Shown here piece by piece: positions 17,946 through 26,086 of a DNA stretch of 58,371 nucleotides. The stretch is taken from NCBI GenBank assembly GCA_018780265.1, contig JADMJV010000006.1:8478-66848 (forward strand), given 5' to 3'. Source of the DNA: a bacterium (GTDB lineage: Bacteria; Vulcanimicrobiota; Xenobia; Xenobiales; JADMJV01). Numbering within the stretch: the first letter of the stretch is position 1; every line of letters begins with the position of its first letter. The translations under genes and the position numbers were made by a program. The notes below the pieces were generated by a model. The model ran no database searches and was not told where the DNA came from. It worked only from the letters and a program-made list of their open reading frames with translations.

Positions 17946-19384
17946 TTCCCGTCGAGTTCTGGCAACGCCATCGCATGCTGCCCATGGACGACAGCCCCAC
18001 GCGGCTTGAGGTGGGCATTCTGCAAGACACCCCCCGTGAACTGCTGGAAGACATTCGCCTGCAGTTTGGCAAGGATGTTAAGCCCGTGCTGCTCAGCAAA
18101 GAGCAACTGGAAGATGGCCTGCGCCGCCTGGTGCTCAATCAGTCCGCCGCCGAAGCGGCCGCCCACGTGGGCGAAGATGTGGACCATGAACAGGGTCTCT
18201 TGGACCTGCTGCACGATGCGGGTGGAGCACCCACCGTGCGACTGGTCAACAACCTGTTCTTGGAAGCCATGGACCTGCGCGCTTCGGACATTCACATCGA
18301 ACCCTTCGAAAACGAGACCGCCGTGCGCCTGCGCGTGGACGGAGTGCTCCACGAGAAGCGCCGGGTGCCCGTGAAACAACACGCCGAGATCAGCGCCCGA
18401 CTCAAGGTGCTCAGCCGTCTGGACCTGGCCGAAAATCGCCGCCCCCAAGACGGCCGCCTGCAGGTGCGCAGCGGTTCGCGTGTGATCGACGTGCGTCTCT
18501 CCATCGTGCCAACCCTCTACGGCGAGCGCCTGGTGATGCGCTTGCTGGAGAAAAACGCCCAGGCCCTCTCGCTCGAGCAGCTGGGGACCCTGGACAGCAT
18601 TCAGCAACTGCTTTTGGACGCGCTCCAGCACACCTATGGATTGTTGCTGATCACCGGACCCACCGGCTCAGGCAAAACCACCACGCTGTACAGCCTGCTG
18701 GACAAAGTAAAATCTCCCCAGACCAACGTGTTGACGGTAGAAGACCCGGTCGAATACCGCATGAACGGCGTAGGTCAAATCCAGGTCAACGAACGCATCG
18801 GACTGACCTTCGCCAGCGGGCTGCGCTCCATTTTGCGTCAAGACCCCGACGTGGTGATGGTGGGCGAGATCCGCGATGTGGAGACGGCCAATATCGCCGT
18901 CAATGCCGCACTTACAGGCCACTTAGTGTTGTCCACCCTGCATACCAACGACGCCCCCTCGGCGGCCACTCGACTGCTGGACCTGAAAGTGCCGGCCTTT
19001 TTGCTCTCCTCCTGCCTGCTGGGGGTGCTGGCCCAACGACTGGTGCGCCGTCTCTGTCCTCATTGCTGCAAACCATTTCAGCCCAGCCTGGCCGAGTGGG
19101 CCAAACTCGGTCTGGAAAAGGCTCCCATGGCCGCCGAATGCCGTCAGCCCCATGGTTGTAAAGCATGTTTTGACACTGGCTTTCGGGGGCGATTCGGCAT
19201 CCACGAATGGCTGCCGGTGACCCTGGAGATCAGTCGCCTGATCGCTCAAGAAGCCGACGCCCGCCGACTGCGTGAGCAAGCTCGACTGGTGGGCATGGGG
19301 TCGCTGCTCGAGGATGCGGCCCGCAAAGTGTGCCTGGGCTGGACCAGTCTGGATGAGGCAGCGCGCGCTGCCCGCTCGATGTAA
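17942..19384 (+). CDS. gspE: Type II secretion ATPase GspE
   Basis: 480 residues; ATG overlaps the gspD stop. The N-terminal domain is short (N1E-like, to about 95). The central domain has ASDIHIEPFEN and RLDLAENRRPQDGR. Walker A is ITGPTGSGKTTT (about 237-248), followed by the Asp box, Walker B VVMVGEIRD and the His-box region LSTLHTNDAPSAATRLLDL. A zinc-binding CxxC pair is present (RRLCPHC and GCKAC). It is a hexameric motor on the cytoplasmic face that drives pseudopilus assembly through GspL and GspF. Confidence 0.95.
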   Translation: MIPVEFWQRHRMLPMDDSPTRLEVGILQDTPRELLEDIRLQFGKDVKPVLLSKEQLEDGLRRLVLNQSAAEAAAHVGEDVDHEQGLLDLLHDAGGAPTVRLVNNLFLEAMDLRASDIHIEPFENETAVRLRVDGVLHEKRRVPVKQHAEISARLKVLSRLDLAENRRPQDGRLQVRSGSRVIDVRLSIVPTLYGERLVMRLLEKNAQALSLEQLGTLDSIQQLLLDALQHTYGLLLITGPTGSGKTTTLYSLLDKVKSPQTNVLTVEDPVEYRMNGVGQIQVNERIGLTFASGLRSILRQDPDVVMVGEIRDVETANIAVNAALTGHLVLSTLHTNDAPSAATRLLDLKVPAFLLSSCLLGVLAQRLVRRLCPHCCKPFQPSLAEWAKLGLEKAPMAAECRQPHGCKACFDTGFRGRFGIHEWLPVTLEISRLIAQEADARRLREQARLVGMGSLLEDAARKVCLGWTSLDEAARAARSM

Positions 19385-20559
19385 TGCCACTTTACGAATA
19401 CCGGGCCCACGACGCGGCCGGCAAAGAGCGCAAAGGACTGGTGGACGCCCCTTCCTCTTCGGCCGCCTACCAAAGGCTCAAGGATCAGGGGCTCTTTCCC
19501 AGCAAACTGCAGGAGAATTCCGGCTACGGCTCGCGCGGCATCGGCGACGAGAGTCTGGCCCACCTGGTCACCCAGTTGGCCTCGCTGCTGCGCTCAGGCA
19601 TACCCGTCGACGAAGCCCTCGAGTCATTAGCGCTCAGCGAGGGCAACGTATCCGTCCAGTCGGGCTTGCAGCGAGTGCGGGTCCGCCTGCGCGAGGGCCA
19701 GACGCTGGCCGGGGCGCTGGGCCAGGAAGAGCTGTTTCCGGGCATTTTGTTGCGCATGGTGGAAGCCGGCGAAGAATCCGGCAAATTGCCCATCATCCTG
19801 CAAAAATTTTCCGACTACCTGCAACGCGATTTAACCAATCGACAGGCCCTGGCAGGCGCCCTCACTTATCCTGTCATTTTGGTGGCCATCTCGGTGATAC
19901 TCCTGAGCGGCCTGCTCTACTTCCTCACTCCTGTGCTGCGCGAAATGTACACCTCACTGGGCATCGACCCGCCCATCTTCACGCGGGTGATGCTGTGGCT
20001 GGGCGGATGGATGGTCGACTGGGGCGCCTACGTGCTGCCTGTGGTCATTTTGTTTGCCGTGGGCTCATTCCGCTGGATCCCGGCCGGAGTGCGGCAGGCT
20101 GTCACCCTGCGCCTACCGCTGTGGGGGCCCATGCTGTTGTCTGCGCTGCTGGAGCGCTGGTGCTCGACGCTGGCCATGCTACACGGAGCCGGTGTGCCCC
20201 TGGTGCGCGCCCTGCAGTTGAGCCGCGAGGTATTGCAGAGTCCCAGCCTGGACGAAGGCCTGCAGCAACTGGAGCGTTCGGTGGAGCGCGGTGACGGCGT
20301 ATCGGTGTCGGTGGCCCGACTGAGCTGGATGCCCCCCTTGCTGCAGCAGTTTTTGCGCACCGGTGAACGAACCGGCGACCTCGAATCGATGCTGGAGTCG
20401 GCCTCGCAGTATTACGAACGCGAACTGGAGCGGCGACGATCTTTGGTGCTGCGCTTCTTGGAGCCCGTGCTGATCACCGCTTTGGGAGTAGTGGTGGGTC
20501 TGCTGGTGCTGGCCGTACTGCTACCCCTCTCCGACGTCTCCTCGCGCCTGAATGTATAG
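19384..20559 (+). CDS. gspF: Type II secretion inner-membrane platform protein GspF
   Basis: 391 residues; ATG overlaps the gspE stop by one base (TAATG). It has the typical two-repeat GspF/PilC build: the first cytoplasmic helical domain (HLVTQLASLLRSGIPVDEALESL, about 55-80), membrane helices (PVILVAISVILLSGLLYFL, about 160), a second cytoplasmic domain (LAMLHGAGVPLVRAL and FLRTGERTGDLESML) and a C-terminal helix (ITALGVVVGLLVLAVLLPL). It is the last identifiable gsp gene of the operon. Confidence 0.95.
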   Translation: MPLYEYRAHDAAGKERKGLVDAPSSSAAYQRLKDQGLFPSKLQENSGYGSRGIGDESLAHLVTQLASLLRSGIPVDEALESLALSEGNVSVQSGLQRVRVRLREGQTLAGALGQEELFPGILLRMVEAGEESGKLPIILQKFSDYLQRDLTNRQALAGALTYPVILVAISVILLSGLLYFLTPVLREMYTSLGIDPPIFTRVMLWLGGWMVDWGAYVLPVVILFAVGSFRWIPAGVRQAVTLRLPLWGPMLLSALLERWCSTLAMLHGAGVPLVRALQLSREVLQSPSLDEGLQQLERSVERGDGVSVSVARLSWMPPLLQQFLRTGERTGDLESMLESASQYYERELERRRSLVLRFLEPVLITALGVVVGLLVLAVLLPLSDVSSRLNV

Positions 20560-20567
20560 AGCCTGAA

Positions 20568-23111
20568 GTGGCGCTGATTCTCTTCTTCGTCTCGGGCTTC
20601 GCCGGTCTGATCTATCAGGTCATTTGGACTCGCGAGCTGGCCCTGGCCTTTGGCAGCACGGCCCAGTCCGCTTCCACCACTGTGGCCGCTTTTTTGTGCG
20701 GACTGGGCATCGGAGCCCGGCTGGCCGACCCCATGCTGGCCCGGGGCTGGCCCCCCGGGCGCCTGTTTGCAGGGCTGGAGACACTGGTGGCCGTGTTCAG
20801 TCTGGGTCTCACGGCCGGGCTGCCGCAGGTGGTCAAACTGGGGGGCCCGTTGGCGGACCTGTTGGGCTATGGTACCCCCGCCTTTGTGGTGGCCCGTTTT
20901 GGGCTGGTCTTTTTATTGCTACTGCCGGCCTGCATGGCAATGGGAGCCACCCTGCCCATTTTGACCGAATATAGCGAATCGCGTGGAAAAAACTTCTCTG
21001 CCTCGCTGTCCACCCTGTATGCCGTAAACACTCTTGGAGCGGCCCTGGGTGCTCTGGCTGCCGATTTTGTGCTGATCCGACCCCTGGGCGTATTTGGGAC
21101 TTCGGCCCTGGCCAGCGCCCTGGACGCCGGGGTAGGTTTGCTCGGATTCTACACCCTCGATCGAACCGTCCGGCCCCGGCTGAGTGCACCGACAACGGCT
21201 GCCCCCATCAGGCACCTGTGGGTTATTTTTGTAACCGGCTATTGCGCCCTCAGCCTGGAAATTTTGTGGGTGCGCAGCCTCGTTTTCTTCAACAGTTCGG
21301 ACGTCTACGCATTCTCCATCGTGGTCTCCACCTACCTCTTCGGCCTGGTGCTGGGCAGCTGGCTTTCACGCCCTTTGGGGCGACGTCTTTCCATAGCCGC
21401 CCTGCTGTCCCTGGTCAGCCTGGGCGTGCTGCTGTCCCTGGTCTGCCTCCTCTGGGTCAAGCAGGTCCGCTTCTGGTTTCCGGGCCACAACCTCAGTTTC
21501 GCTCGTCTACTGACCGCCATCTACCTGATGCTGCCAGTGACCCTGCTGCTGGGCGCCATCTTCCCTCTCCAGTGCGAGCAACTGAAGAACTGCGGCGAGG
21601 CAGGTGCGGTCGGCAAGGCCTACCTGTTTAACACGCTGGGTTCTCTATTGGGAAGCCTGTCGGCCGGCTTTCTCTTACTGCCCCGGCTGGGTCTGCAAAA
21701 GAGCTTTCTGTGGGTAGCCGGATGGGCTCTGGTGGCCGCGCTCAGCGCCAATCGCCGCCAGGGACTGGCCTGGGTAGGAGCTTTACTGCTGGCGGCGACT
21801 CCCTGGTGGCTGCCCCCTGCGGCTCTGGCCCGCAGCCTGTTCGGGCGAGACCATCCCAACATCATCTATTACCAGGACGACCACTATGGCGCGGTGGCGT
21901 TGATTCGCCAGTGGAACGCCTATTCGTGGAGCTACGACTGCAACTTGATCGTGGATGGCTTCAACATGATGAGCAACAATCTGCTGGCCAAGCGCTACGC
22001 AGCAACCCTCTCTGCCCTGCCCCTGTTGCTCCACGATCAACCTGAGCGCACCTTGGTGGTGGCCTTTGGCCTGGCCAACTCCACCTCGGTGGCCGTGGGC
22101 ATGAATCGCGGCCGATTTGTGGACTGTGTCGAATTGAGCCCCACCGTGGTCAAAGCCTCCAGCCACCTTGAGCATGTCCAAAAAACGCTGGCTAACCCCA
22201 AGTTGCAAATCATCTTTGGCGATGGACGCAACTACCTGGCCACCACCCATCAGCGTTACGACGTGATCACGGCCGAGCCCCCACCCCCTCGCCTGGCCGG
22301 CATTGTCAATCTATATACCCGCGAATATTTCGAGCATTGCCGGCGTTGCCTGAAGCCCGGTGGAATGGTGTCGCACTGGTTGCCGGTTCAGGAGATGTCG
22401 CCCTTTGAGGCGCGCACCGTTATTCGCGCCTGCCAGGAGGTCTTTCCCAACACCTACCTGTGGCAAGGCTCGGGCCAACACCTGATTTTACTGGCTTGCC
22501 AACGGCCCCTGCTGATCAACTTCGAGCAGTTTCAGCAACGCTGGTTGGAAAATCAACCACTTCTGCAACAGTATGGTCTGGATTCAGCCTACCAGATGTT
22601 GGTCGACTGCCTGCGTATGCCAGACGAACTTCGAGCTTACGTGGCCCAAACTCCGGCGCTCAGCGACAACAACCCCTATCTACAGCATTTTCAAGGTCAA
22701 GAAATGCCCGACTACAACTTCTTCCTGACCGCCCCCGGGCGAATAGCCGTAACCGGCATCCGCCCCAACGATCCGGACTGGGCCCGGGCCGTGAGAGGTA
22801 ACCAACTGGTCAGTCAAATCTTGCTGCAACCCTATCCAGACGCGGAAACGGCCCGCTTTGAAAACTGGCCGCGTCTACTCCAACTCAAGCAGAACCTGCC
22901 CGACAGTCTATTTGTCCAGCAAATCACGCGCACTTCACCCGAAGCCATGCAAGCGATGAAAAAGGTGTGGACCAAAAACCCGGCGGCGGCCATGGATCTT
23001 TTTGGAGCCTACTTCTCGCTAGGGCAAAGGGACCTGGCTCGGAAGACCATGTCGCCGCAATGGCCGGCCCGGTCTTTGAGCAAGGCTCAGGCGCTGCTCG
23101 AGCAGCCCTGA
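20568..23111 (+). CDS. Polytopic membrane protein fused to a spermidine-synthase-like domain
   Basis: 847 residues from GTG 20568, 8 nt after gspF. About 1-420 is a bundle of membrane helices (FVSGFAGLIYQVIWTRELAL at the start, a hallmark of these fusions). About 455-645 is a spermidine-synthase-like Rossmann domain: LVVAFGLANSTS, a DCVELSP acidic loop, IIFGDGRNYL, and DVITAEPPPPRLAGIVNLYTREYF. The glycine loop is AFGLANST rather than the usual GGG, and the catalytic Asp region reads TAEPPPP, so aminopropyl transfer is doubtful. A C-terminal helical tail follows. The role is unknown; it probably shares the gsp transcript. Confidence 0.8.
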   Translation: MALILFFVSGFAGLIYQVIWTRELALAFGSTAQSASTTVAAFLCGLGIGARLADPMLARGWPPGRLFAGLETLVAVFSLGLTAGLPQVVKLGGPLADLLGYGTPAFVVARFGLVFLLLLPACMAMGATLPILTEYSESRGKNFSASLSTLYAVNTLGAALGALAADFVLIRPLGVFGTSALASALDAGVGLLGFYTLDRTVRPRLSAPTTAAPIRHLWVIFVTGYCALSLEILWVRSLVFFNSSDVYAFSIVVSTYLFGLVLGSWLSRPLGRRLSIAALLSLVSLGVLLSLVCLLWVKQVRFWFPGHNLSFARLLTAIYLMLPVTLLLGAIFPLQCEQLKNCGEAGAVGKAYLFNTLGSLLGSLSAGFLLLPRLGLQKSFLWVAGWALVAALSANRRQGLAWVGALLLAATPWWLPPAALARSLFGRDHPNIIYYQDDHYGAVALIRQWNAYSWSYDCNLIVDGFNMMSNNLLAKRYAATLSALPLLLHDQPERTLVVAFGLANSTSVAVGMNRGRFVDCVELSPTVVKASSHLEHVQKTLANPKLQIIFGDGRNYLATTHQRYDVITAEPPPPRLAGIVNLYTREYFEHCRRCLKPGGMVSHWLPVQEMSPFEARTVIRACQEVFPNTYLWQGSGQHLILLACQRPLLINFEQFQQRWLENQPLLQQYGLDSAYQMLVDCLRMPDELRAYVAQTPALSDNNPYLQHFQGQEMPDYNFFLTAPGRIAVTGIRPNDPDWARAVRGNQLVSQILLQPYPDAETARFENWPRLLQLKQNLPDSLFVQQITRTSPEAMQAMKKVWTKNPAAAMDLFGAYFSLGQRDLARKTMSPQWPARSLSKAQALLEQP

Positions 23112-23150
23112 TCGGCAGGAAACGGACTGCCCCGACGGCAACTATTGAGC

Positions 23151-23678
23151 ATGCGCAAACTATGGTATCTACTGGCGCTGACTTGCCTGGTGGGAGCCGA
23201 ACCACCTCAAACCCAGCTGATGTATCTCTCGCCCGAGCTAGAGCTGAAGCTGGCCGTGGCCATCAAGCGAGAGCATTATCCCTGGCCGGCCATAAAAGTG
23301 GGCATCGGTCAGTTTGGCCAGCGCTGGTTCGGTCACATCCGCTTTTTCGTAGCCCCGGGAGCGGGCAAGGCCCAGATGCTGCGCCAGTGTCGTCAGGTCA
23401 GCCTGCTCACCTTTCGCATGTTTGACAAAATGGTCCAGATCGACATCGACGCCAGTCCCAGCGACGACAGCGTGGAAAGCAAAGCCGTGCCCTGGTTTGC
23501 CGCCTCTTTGACCCGACCCACCGCGCTGTCCACGCCCCTGGAACTACCCCCTCAGAGCTGGTTTGAAATTCAAGGACCGGTCACTCTGCGCCCCGACATG
23601 CACGCCGAAGGCGACCCGGCCCTGTCGCTGGCCCAGGCCCTGACTACCGAATGGGCCAAACCCGTCGTCAAGCAGTAA
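23151..23678 (+). CDS. Small exported protein of unknown function
   Basis: 175 residues from ATG 23151; a TTG two codons earlier is also possible. The N-terminus is a short signal peptide (MRKLWYLLALTCLVGA). The remainder is soluble alpha/beta sequence with no motif I recognise, ending TEWAKPVVKQ. It lies 39 nt after the spermidine-synthase-like gene on the same strand. The last 11 nt overlap the end of the convergent MFS gene. Confidence 0.65.
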   Translation: MRKLWYLLALTCLVGAEPPQTQLMYLSPELELKLAVAIKREHYPWPAIKVGIGQFGQRWFGHIRFFVAPGAGKAQMLRQCRQVSLLTFRMFDKMVQIDIDASPSDDSVESKAVPWFAASLTRPTALSTPLELPPQSWFEIQGPVTLRPDMHAEGDPALSLAQALTTEWAKPVVKQ

Positions 23679-25167
23679 CCTCGGGCTGATGCTTCTCGGC
23701 CTGCAAAATCCAACTGCGCATTAACAGCAGTCCGAGGGGGCTGAGCATTGCGAAACAGGCGTAGACCAACCACAGACTGCCCGGGTTTTGAACCCCCTGC
23801 TCGGGCACAAAGCGCGCTAACATCAGGCCCGAATACATGCCGGTGGTGAACTTGGCCAAAAACCAGGGCAGGTTGGCCACGCCCATATAGGCGCCGGTCT
23901 GGCCGGGGGGGGCCAGGGTGGCCACGTACTCCAGAAATCGCGAGGCCCAGATGGCCTCACCGATGGAGAAGATGACCATGTAGGTGAGCAGCAGGCGCGG
24001 GTCGGCCGCCGGCACCAGCACAAAGGTGATGGCCGCGCTGATGCCGGTGCCCAAAATCATCACATTGATCACCCGCATGCGCCGGGTAAACAGGGCCAAC
24101 AAGGGCACCGCGATGCACACCACCAACGGATTGACCATCTCGATCCACTCCATCACCTGATGGATAGACTGGTCAAAGCAACGAAAAATATAGCTGGGCA
24201 TGGTCAGCCACTGATGAGCGAAGAGCGTGCGCACCGGCAACAAGATGAAGATAAAGAAGGCAAACTGGATATTGAGACCGCGCAGATAGAGCAGCAACAA
24301 TACGGCCAGGGCAATGGCCAGGGGTATCCACAGAACTGCCCACAACTGCGGATGGACAGTGGTATCGTGAATAATGGCCCCCATAATCAGTCCACACACG
24401 GTGGCCAGGGCCAGGCCCTTGAGAAACTGGTCGATGCGACCGGAGCCTTCCGGCAGCGGGCTGTTGCGCTCGCTGCTCTCCATCTGGGGGGTGAACAGAA
24501 AGAAGTTGGCCACCACCAACGCCATCGTGAGTGCCGTCAGCGTCCAGAACACGCCATCGATGCCCCAGTTTAAGGCGGGAATAGTGAGCGAACCAAACTG
24601 CAACTTGGGATTGCGAATCAGGGGGGAGGCCAGACTGGCTCCCACGATGCCCAGGTTCATGATGGAGTAAAGCAGATCCCAGCCCAGCGACTCAGTACGC
24701 GCCTCGGTGTATTCTTTGACGCCCACGTAGAGAGCCGTTTGGCCCACGCCCGCCCCATAGGCCATCAAGGCCAGGGCCAACCAGGCGGCGCACTGATTGC
24801 CCAAAACGCCCAATCCCAGACCGGGCGAGGCGGTCAACAGTCCGCGACCCAAAGCCGAAGTGGCCAGCGACCACCCCAGCGCCTTGCGCACCCCCATACG
24901 ATCGGCAATGCGGCCGCCGTTGAGCATAAAGAGGGCCACCAGGCCAGTGAACAGAGATACCGAGAGCCCGGCCACCGGGTCGGTCATCAGCAAGCGAGTG
25001 TTTAGAAACGGCACCAGCAGGGTGAGAAAGCCGAAGTAGGCCACGCCGTCGCCAAAATTGGCCAGGTTGAGCGCCCAGTAAGCCCTCTTGCCGCGCCACA
25101 GTAAGCCCAGCGTCTCCCCAAAACCCAACCGTTCCAGTGCCACGGCCCAGGCTTCACCCAAAAACAA
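23668..25167 (-). CDS. Major facilitator superfamily transporter
   Basis: 499 residues from TTG 25165-25167, preceded by a GGGGAGGGGCGAG ribosome-binding stretch. It is polytopic with about twelve helices. The cytoplasmic loop motif of MFS proteins is visible after helix 2 (NGGRIADRMGVRKALG, about 83-98). GVGQTALYVGVKEYTE (about 138-155) is reminiscent of proton-coupled oligopeptide transporters (POT/PTR2). The substrate is not predictable. It follows the broken peptidase gene by 24 nt on the same strand, so a peptide-related function is possible but speculative. Confidence 0.8.
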   Translation of the reverse strand: MFLGEAWAVALERLGFGETLGLLWRGKRAYWALNLANFGDGVAYFGFLTLLVPFLNTRLLMTDPVAGLSVSLFTGLVALFMLNGGRIADRMGVRKALGWSLATSALGRGLLTASPGLGLGVLGNQCAAWLALALMAYGAGVGQTALYVGVKEYTEARTESLGWDLLYSIMNLGIVGASLASPLIRNPKLQFGSLTIPALNWGIDGVFWTLTALTMALVVANFFLFTPQMESSERNSPLPEGSGRIDQFLKGLALATVCGLIMGAIIHDTTVHPQLWAVLWIPLAIALAVLLLLYLRGLNIQFAFFIFILLPVRTLFAHQWLTMPSYIFRCFDQSIHQVMEWIEMVNPLVVCIAVPLLALFTRRMRVINVMILGTGISAAITFVLVPAADPRLLLTYMVIFSIGEAIWASRFLEYVATLAPPGQTGAYMGVANLPWFLAKFTTGMYSGLMLARFVPEQGVQNPGSLWLVYACFAMLSPLGLLLMRSWILQAEKHQPEVTA

Positions 25168-25191
25168 CTCGCCCCTCCCCGGGACTGGCCC

Positions 25192-25906
25192 TTAAGGCAA
25201 GCGCAAGCTGACCACTCCATCGAGCACAGCCACCGGGTGGCTACGAGGCAAGGCCAGACCTTCCGCCACGCGGAAATAGCCTCGGGCAGGCAGAGGAGGG
25301 GAAAGACTGGGCCCGCTTAGGGTCCCGCTACGCAGTACTTCCAACAGCACCGATTGGGTAGAAGGAGTCAGTCCGGCCCGACGGGCAGGGTCGTGCACGT
25401 TGACCCGCCCCGCCGCCGAAACGCCCACCAGGGTCACCCAGTGGCCGCCCGTGCGAGTATAAGTATCACTGCCAGAATCGTAGGTGTAAAAGCCAAAATT
25501 GAGCCAGGCAACGCACTTAGGCTGCAGACACTGGCGTAGCCAGTCCAGGCTGGGATGGGGGTTGGGGCCCAGTTGCGACGTTCCGCCCAGCCAGCCGCGA
25601 AACTCTGTCGTTCCGTGCAGTTGGCGTTGGGCCAGATACGCCTCCAGGCCCTTGCGCAGCTCTCGCATGTTGGTGCCATTCTCGTCGGTGCCGGCCAAGA
25701 TCTTGCATCATCTGCAAGGACTCGCCGCCCAGAGTTGGATAACCGTTGTCGGCCAACCAGAGAAGAGAATTGGCCACGGCTGCCGGACAACAGTATTGAG
25801 AGCCGCCGTCGGGAAGTTGAGCCTGCTCCTGAAGGAGGTGGGGGGAGACGGAAAGCCCGGCCTGAGCTACAGATTGCCCCGACTCTGAGGTTGGGGCGGC
25901 AGCCTA
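25192..25906 (-). pseudogene. Broken C39-type Cys peptidase gene (frameshift, 5' truncated)
   Basis: Two reading frames encode parts of one papain-like C39-fold protein. The upstream frame (25906 down to about 25700) has the Cys motif QYCCPAAVANSLLWLADNGYP and runs to SLQMMQDL. The downstream frame (25698-25192) continues GTDENGTNMRELRKGLEAYL and carries the catalytic His (GGHWVTLVGV) and Asp (VNVHDPA). Removing one A at 25697-25698 would join the frames smoothly. Upstream, the frame hits TAG at 25904-25906 with no ATG, GTG or TTG before the Cys motif except the GTG within it, so the secretion signal is missing. It is either a decaying gene or an assembly error plus truncation. Confidence 0.75.
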
Positions 25907-26086
25907 AGAATCATCACCCACACAGCGCCCTGGCGTGAATACCTGGACGTGGATGTCTCGGCCGGCCAGCCCGGAGCGGGCGGAGCAGGTGGAGAATATT
26001 ACGACGAGAAGTTGGTGAAAGCCCCTGACGGACCGCCCGGCCAACCAGGCAAAGCGGGCACGGTCCAGACCATCATCGATCCTTAG
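25887..26086 (+). pseudogene. 3' fragment of a Gly-rich, collagen-like protein gene
   Basis: On the plus strand, directly after TGA 25884-25886, a frame of about 66 codons has clear protein character. It includes APWREYLDVDVSAGQPG, then GAGGAGGEYYDEKL, then a short Gly-X-Y stretch GPPGQPGKAG, and ends TVQTIIDP with TAG at 26084-26086. Such Gly-rich ends occur on large secreted repeat proteins. It has no start codon at its beginning and no room for the rest of the gene, because the broken peptidase occupies the adjacent DNA. It is called a remnant. The stop overlaps the convergent 26083 gene end by 4 nt, as intact neighbours do here. Confidence 0.55.
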
